From Candidatus Aenigmatarchaeota archaeon (lineage in GTDB: Archaea; Aenigmatarchaeota; Aenigmatarchaeia; Aenigmatarchaeales; Aenigmatarchaeaceae), in contig JAQUSH010000051.1 of assembly GCA_028715225.1 (NCBI GenBank), positions 1 through 5,164 on the forward strand: a stretch of 5,164 nt of DNA, in the 5' to 3' direction. How positions within the stretch are numbered: the first letter of the stretch is position 1; the number at the start of each line of letters is the position of its first letter. Made by a program: the position numbers and the translations under genes. Below are positions 4,227 to 5,164 of the stretch, one piece after another. Under the pieces are notes generated by a model. The model made no database searches. It was not told the origin of the DNA and saw nothing but the letters and a program-made list of their open reading frames with translations.

Positions 4227-4416
4227 AGCATTGGGATCCTATTCGGGAGAAATTCACGACGATCAAAGTATTGTGTGTGCATCTGCTGTATGCGGTAATA
4301 TGTGTTCTATGCACGGTTGTTGTCCTTCTAAACAATCATTTGGAACCCAACTTACGATAAGTGATGGTTATAAAAGTTTTAATGTAGATGGTTATTGCAA
4401 ACGTCTTACTATTTAA
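4210..4416 (+). CDS. Small cysteine-rich protein, 68 aa
   Basis: I do not recognise this protein. It has six cysteines (C23, C28, C32, C37, C38, C63) in the pattern VCx4Cx3Cx4CC, a plausible metal-binding or disulfide cluster, and a hydrophilic tail ending DGYCKRLTI. There is no membrane segment. The ATG at 4210 is preferred because AGAGGTG (4197-4203) sits 6 nt upstream and codon third positions are A/T-rich, as in the other genes here. The frame is open back to 4135, so a longer product made by +1 frameshifting from the 33-residue ORF, or initiation at the TTG at 4159, is possible. The start lies inside the upstream ORF (17-nt overlap), which fits translational coupling. Its 3' end overlaps the convergent methylthiotransferase gene by 8 bp. 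Confidence 0.55.
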   Translation: MEGSSEALGSYSGEIHDDQSIVCASAVCGNMCSMHGCCPSKQSFGTQLTISDGYKSFNVDGYCKRLTI

Positions 4417-5164
4417 TCGGCCAGCCGACTAGCGTAGTTGGTGTGGCATCATCTATTCTTACTTTGATAAACTTTCCAAGAAGATTTCCGTTCATATTTA
4501 TAACAACTTGTTTGTATGCAAAGTTTCTGCCAATCCACTGTCCTTCTTTCTTTCCTCGTTCTGTAATCAATATATCTCCGCTCCAGCCTATCCATTCTCT
4601 GTTTTTCTTAAGTGACATATTTTCAACTAGATTAGTTAATGTTGATGTTCTTCTTTTCATTTCTTCAGTGTCTAATTGTTTAAGCTGCGCAGCTGGGGTA
4701 CCATCTCTTTTAGCAAATCTTGAAATATTAACATAATCAGGCTCTATTTCTTTTATTAGTTTTAATGTTTCTTTGAACTGTTCTTCTGTTTCACCAGGAT
4801 AGCCAACTATTATGTCTGTCCATATTGTGCATCTGAAAGCATCTCTGAACGCTTCAACCAGGTCTTTGAATTCTAAGGCTGTGTACTTCCTATTCATTGC
4901 TTTTAATATTTCATCGCTTCCAGATTGTACAGGTATGTGAATAAATTTATACATTTTTTTGTTGTTGAAAGAATTAATTAGCTCAGTAAGAATTGGTTTG
5001 ATGTTGTTTGGATTCATCATTCCTATCCTTACCATAAAGTCTTTTGGTATATCATTTATTTTATTCATCAGATCAGGCAATTGTGATTTGTCATATTCAT
5101 CTAATCCATATGCGCCAGTATCCTGGGAAGTTATCCATATCTCTTTGCATCCAGATTTGCTTAT
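4409..5164 (-). CDS. tRNA t6A37 methylthiotransferase (CDKAL1/archaeal MiaB-like), 5' end outside window
   Basis: This radical-SAM enzyme would add a methylthio group to C2 of N6-threonylcarbamoyladenosine at tRNA position 37 (ms2t6A). The visible 251 residues, numbered from the window edge, show family motifs in order: EIWITSQDTGAYGLD (8-22), HIPVQSGSDEILKAMNRKY (76-94), TDIIVGYPGETEEQF (116-130), and NISRFAKRDGTPAA (146-159). A C-terminal TRAM RNA-binding domain follows (about 187-251), ending VRIDDATPTTLVGWPIK. The SQDTGAYG motif is shared by the archaeal and eukaryotic CDKAL1-type branch. The N-terminal domain and the CxxxCxxC radical-SAM cluster should lie in roughly 170 residues beyond the right edge. 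The frame is open to base 5164, so the TTG at 5080 is internal and not a start. The stop TAG (4411-4409) overlaps the convergent Cys-rich ORF. Confidence 0.93.
   Translation of the reverse strand: MSKSGCKEIWITSQDTGAYGLDEYDKSQLPDLMNKINDIPKDFMVRIGMMNPNNIKPILTELINSFNNKKMYKFIHIPVQSGSDEILKAMNRKYTALEFKDLVEAFRDAFRCTIWTDIIVGYPGETEEQFKETLKLIKEIEPDYVNISRFAKRDGTPAAQLKQLDTEEMKRRTSTLTNLVENMSLKKNREWIGWSGDILITERGKKEGQWIGRNFAYKQVVINMNGNLLGKFIKVRIDDATPTTLVGWPIK

Noticed and set aside
4100..4230. A known stable RNA (SRP RNA, RNase P RNA or C/D box sRNA)
   Set aside because: CTGA boxes occur at 4186 and 4223, but there is no RTGATGA C box. The conserved SRP helix 8 and RNase P core motifs are not present either.
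4076..4282. Minus-strand open frame of 68 codons opposite the small Cys ORFs
   Set aside because: It runs across the promoter and leader of the plus-strand ORFs, has no start signal, and its peptide lacks recognisable features.
4395..4736. Plus-strand open frame of 113 codons opposite the methylthiotransferase
   Set aside because: It is antisense to well-conserved methylthiotransferase/TRAM motifs, and its predicted peptide is Ser/Phe/Leu-rich, as expected for a shadow frame.

Overview
The window looks archaeal, most likely from a small-genome AT-rich lineage such as a DPANN archaeon (inference; the exact lineage cannot be read from this sequence). The signs are: palindromic ATTTAAAT-type TATA boxes 26-28 bp upstream of start codons (leaderless mRNAs); Shine-Dalgarno sites mainly at internal operon genes; a tRNA-Gly with a bulge-helix-bulge (BHB) intron and an encoded CCA; an Rpn11-like JAMM protein; an archaeal winged-helix/membrane-protein pair; and an archaeal/eukaryotic-type (CDKAL1-like) tRNA methylthiotransferase.

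Layout. On the left (5-1585, +) is a MutS-family ATPase with a complete nucleotide-binding core but Asn in place of the usual Walker B glutamate. It is followed by a leaderless gene for a one-TM protein with six cysteines (1626-1943, +). The minus strand of 1953-2465 holds, in transcription order, tRNA-Gly(GCC) with a 14-nt intron (2465-2375), a 98-residue protein of unknown function (2323-2027), and an orphan tRNA 3' half: anticodon-stem 3' strand, variable loop, T-arm, acceptor strand, discriminator and CCA, with no 5' half in the window (1990-1953). A single palindromic TATA box (2489-2497) lies 28 bp from both the tRNA-Gly 5' end and the ATG of the divergent JAMM gene (2521-3081, +). It therefore looks like a symmetric bidirectional promoter giving two leaderless transcripts.

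Convergent to the JAMM gene, with one base between the stops, is a two-gene minus-strand operon (3996-3083). It encodes a six-helix membrane protein followed by a winged-helix DNA-binding protein that overlaps it as TGATG. The operon starts from a leaderless promoter beside a 6-bp inverted repeat, a possible operator. On the other side of this 128-bp intergenic region, a TATA box with a leader and Shine-Dalgarno site drives two overlapping small cysteine-containing ORFs (4125-4226 and 4210-4416, +), with three closely spaced short inverted repeats inside the first. The right end is the C-terminal part of a tRNA t6A methylthiotransferase gene (minus, running off the window), whose stop overlaps the second small ORF tail to tail.

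The most notable content is the tRNA biology: a possible split-tRNA half, a minimal BHB intron, and a tRNA promoter placed so that no 5' leader would be made, as described for Nanoarchaeum equitans, which lacks RNase P. The two-ORF Cys-rich locus at 4125-4416 is the second least explained region.
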